Assembly: GCF_001969815.1 (NCBI RefSeq)
Contig: NZ_MRBK01000004.1
Coordinates: 1-64,000 of the forward strand
Direction of reading: 5' to 3'
Origin: Bacillus swezeyi
GTDB taxonomy: Bacteria; Bacillota; Bacilli; Bacillales; Bacillaceae
DNA length: 64,000 bases
Shown here: one piece after another, positions 63,498-64,000 of the stretch
Layout: each line of letters opens with the position of its first letter
How positions within the stretch are numbered: the stretch's first letter is position 1
Translations under genes and position numbers: made by a program
The notes under the pieces: generated by a model
Told to the model about the DNA's origin: nothing
What the model saw: the letters and a program-made list of their open reading frames with translations, nothing else
The model's database searches: none

Positions 63498-63526
63498 AGT
63501 GTATTAGCATTTAAATGGGATTATGC
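63498..63526 (-). promoter_or_regulatory. Sigma-E promoter of usd-spoIIID
   Basis: Minus strand GCATAAT, 14 bases, AATACACT, close to the sigma-E consensus (KMATATT, 14 bases, CATACAHT). Confidence 0.7.
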
Positions 63527-63590
63527 TAAAAACTCAAGGAGGACAAGGGGTTTATCAGGCAAATTTATTTCGGGTTTCAAAAATTTTTAC

Positions 63591-63619
63591 TTTACAGTAT
63601 TCAGTACATCCAGTAAAAT
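63591..63619 (+). promoter_or_regulatory. Sigma-A promoter of the MarR gene
   Basis: TTTACA, 17 bases, TAAAAT. Confidence 0.75.
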
Positions 63620-63632
63620 GAGTAAAGTTTAT

Positions 63633-63650
63633 TATTTACCTAGGTAAATA
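63633..63650. promoter_or_regulatory. Perfect 18-bp palindrome, probable MarR operator
   Basis: TATTTACCTAGGTAAATA is its own complement. It lies between the promoter and the ribosome site of the MarR gene, a usual autorepression site. Confidence 0.7.
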
Positions 63651-63666
63651 TTTTGAAGGAGTTCAT

Positions 63667-64000
63667 ATGGAACATATCAATCGAATGATTATCCACCAAC
63701 TTAATCAAAGCACGCGGATGATTTCCAAAAAAACGAATGAACAGCTCGAATCATACGGCCTTTACGGTGCTCAGTGGTCAATTTTGTACTGTCTTCATAC
63801 CTTTGGCCAGATGACTCAAAAAGATATATGGACTTATCTGCACGTTGAGGCACCGACAGTGACCCGAACCGTCAACCGTCTTGAGAAAAACGGCTGGGTG
63901 CAAAGAGTCCCAGGCGAGGACAAAAGGGAAAAGGTCGTCAAGATGACGGATGAAGCCGCAATTAAATATGATGAGATTCAGTTAAAAATGAAAGAATTCG
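63667..64000 (+). CDS. MarR-family regulator, partial (YwoH position)
   Basis: First 111 codons, cut by the right edge. Winged helix: LYGAQWSILYCLHTFGQMTQKDIWTYLHVEAPTVTRTVNRLEKNGWVQR pattern and the wing VPGEDKREKVVKMTDEA. AAGGAG ribosome site. B. subtilis has the MarR gene ywoH next to spoIIID; the partner efflux gene would lie beyond the window. Confidence 0.85.
   Translation, partial: MEHINRMIIHQLNQSTRMISKKTNEQLESYGLYGAQWSILYCLHTFGQMTQKDIWTYLHVEAPTVTRTVNRLEKNGWVQRVPGEDKREKVVKMTDEAAIKYDEIQLKMKEF

Noticed and set aside
1-64000. CRISPR arrays, tRNA or rRNA genes, insertion sequences, prophage
   Set aside because: No regularly spaced repeats with spacers, no tRNA cloverleaf or rRNA segment, and no transposase or phage genes were seen.

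Overview
The window comes from the chromosome of a Bacillus of the subtilis/licheniformis group. The backbone is the B. subtilis order lytD - pmi - ywtG - tagT - ywtE - pgdS - pgs operon - rbs operon - alsSDR - ywrCBA - ugd/ptpZ/tkmA - ywqB/ywqA - ywpJ/glcR - ssbB - ywpGF - mscL - fabZ - flhP/flhO - mbl - spoIIID - a MarR gene (ywoH position). The accessory insertions in this backbone (anaerobic RNR, glucuronate/pectin genes, sorbitol PTS, LOV-STAS sensor) and the TTG/GTG starts suggest a B. licheniformis-like species; that assignment is inference from remembered gene order.

Layout. 0-4.4 kb: end of an AT-rich surface-glycan cluster (repeat-module protein cut by the edge, a coiled-coil protein, two GT4 glycosyltransferases). 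4.6-8.4 kb: lytD autolysin and mannose-6-phosphate isomerase. 8.5-11 kb: class III anaerobic ribonucleotide reductase. 11-16.7 kb: 2-keto-3-deoxygluconate locus (kdgT-A-K, kdgR, kduI, kduD), with kdgT and kduD each broken by one missing base. 16.7-19.6 kb: alcohol dehydrogenase, a small ORF and a sugar transporter. 19.9-27 kb: wall-teichoic-acid ligase tagT, a HAD phosphatase and poly-gamma-glutamate synthesis (pgsBCAE) and degradation (pgdS), with a structured RNA resembling the Bacillaceae-1 motif between pgsE and pgdS. 28-33.7 kb: ribose operon. 33.7-35.5 kb: LysR/methyltransferase pair. 35.5-39.1 kb: acetoin genes. 39.2-41.2 kb: decayed gamma-glutamyltransferase fragment, Lrp regulator and a split chromate transporter. 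41.3-44.5 kb: UDP-glucose dehydrogenase with a tyrosine-phosphatase/kinase-modulator pair that lacks the kinase gene. 44.7-49 kb: SWIM and SNF2 proteins. 49-50.2 kb: small membrane protein and LOV-STAS photoreceptor-like protein. 50.4-52 kb: phosphatase and glcR. 52.2-57 kb: sorbitol PTS operon ending in a frameshifted fructose-6-phosphate aldolase gene. 57.2-64 kb: ssbB, ywpG, ywpF, mscL, fabZ, two flagellar rod genes, mbl, usd-spoIIID and the start of a MarR gene.

Shared themes. Three sigma-D promoters (lytD, pgdS, flhO) tie wall and capsule turnover to motility. Catabolic operons (rbs, kdg, gut) carry sites that fit the CcpA cre consensus. The most interesting signals are the covarying tandem hairpins at 23.8-24.0 kb, the loss of the tyrosine kinase gene together with a Tyr-to-Phe change at the kinase's target position in Ugd, and three one-base frameshifts confined to sugar-use genes.
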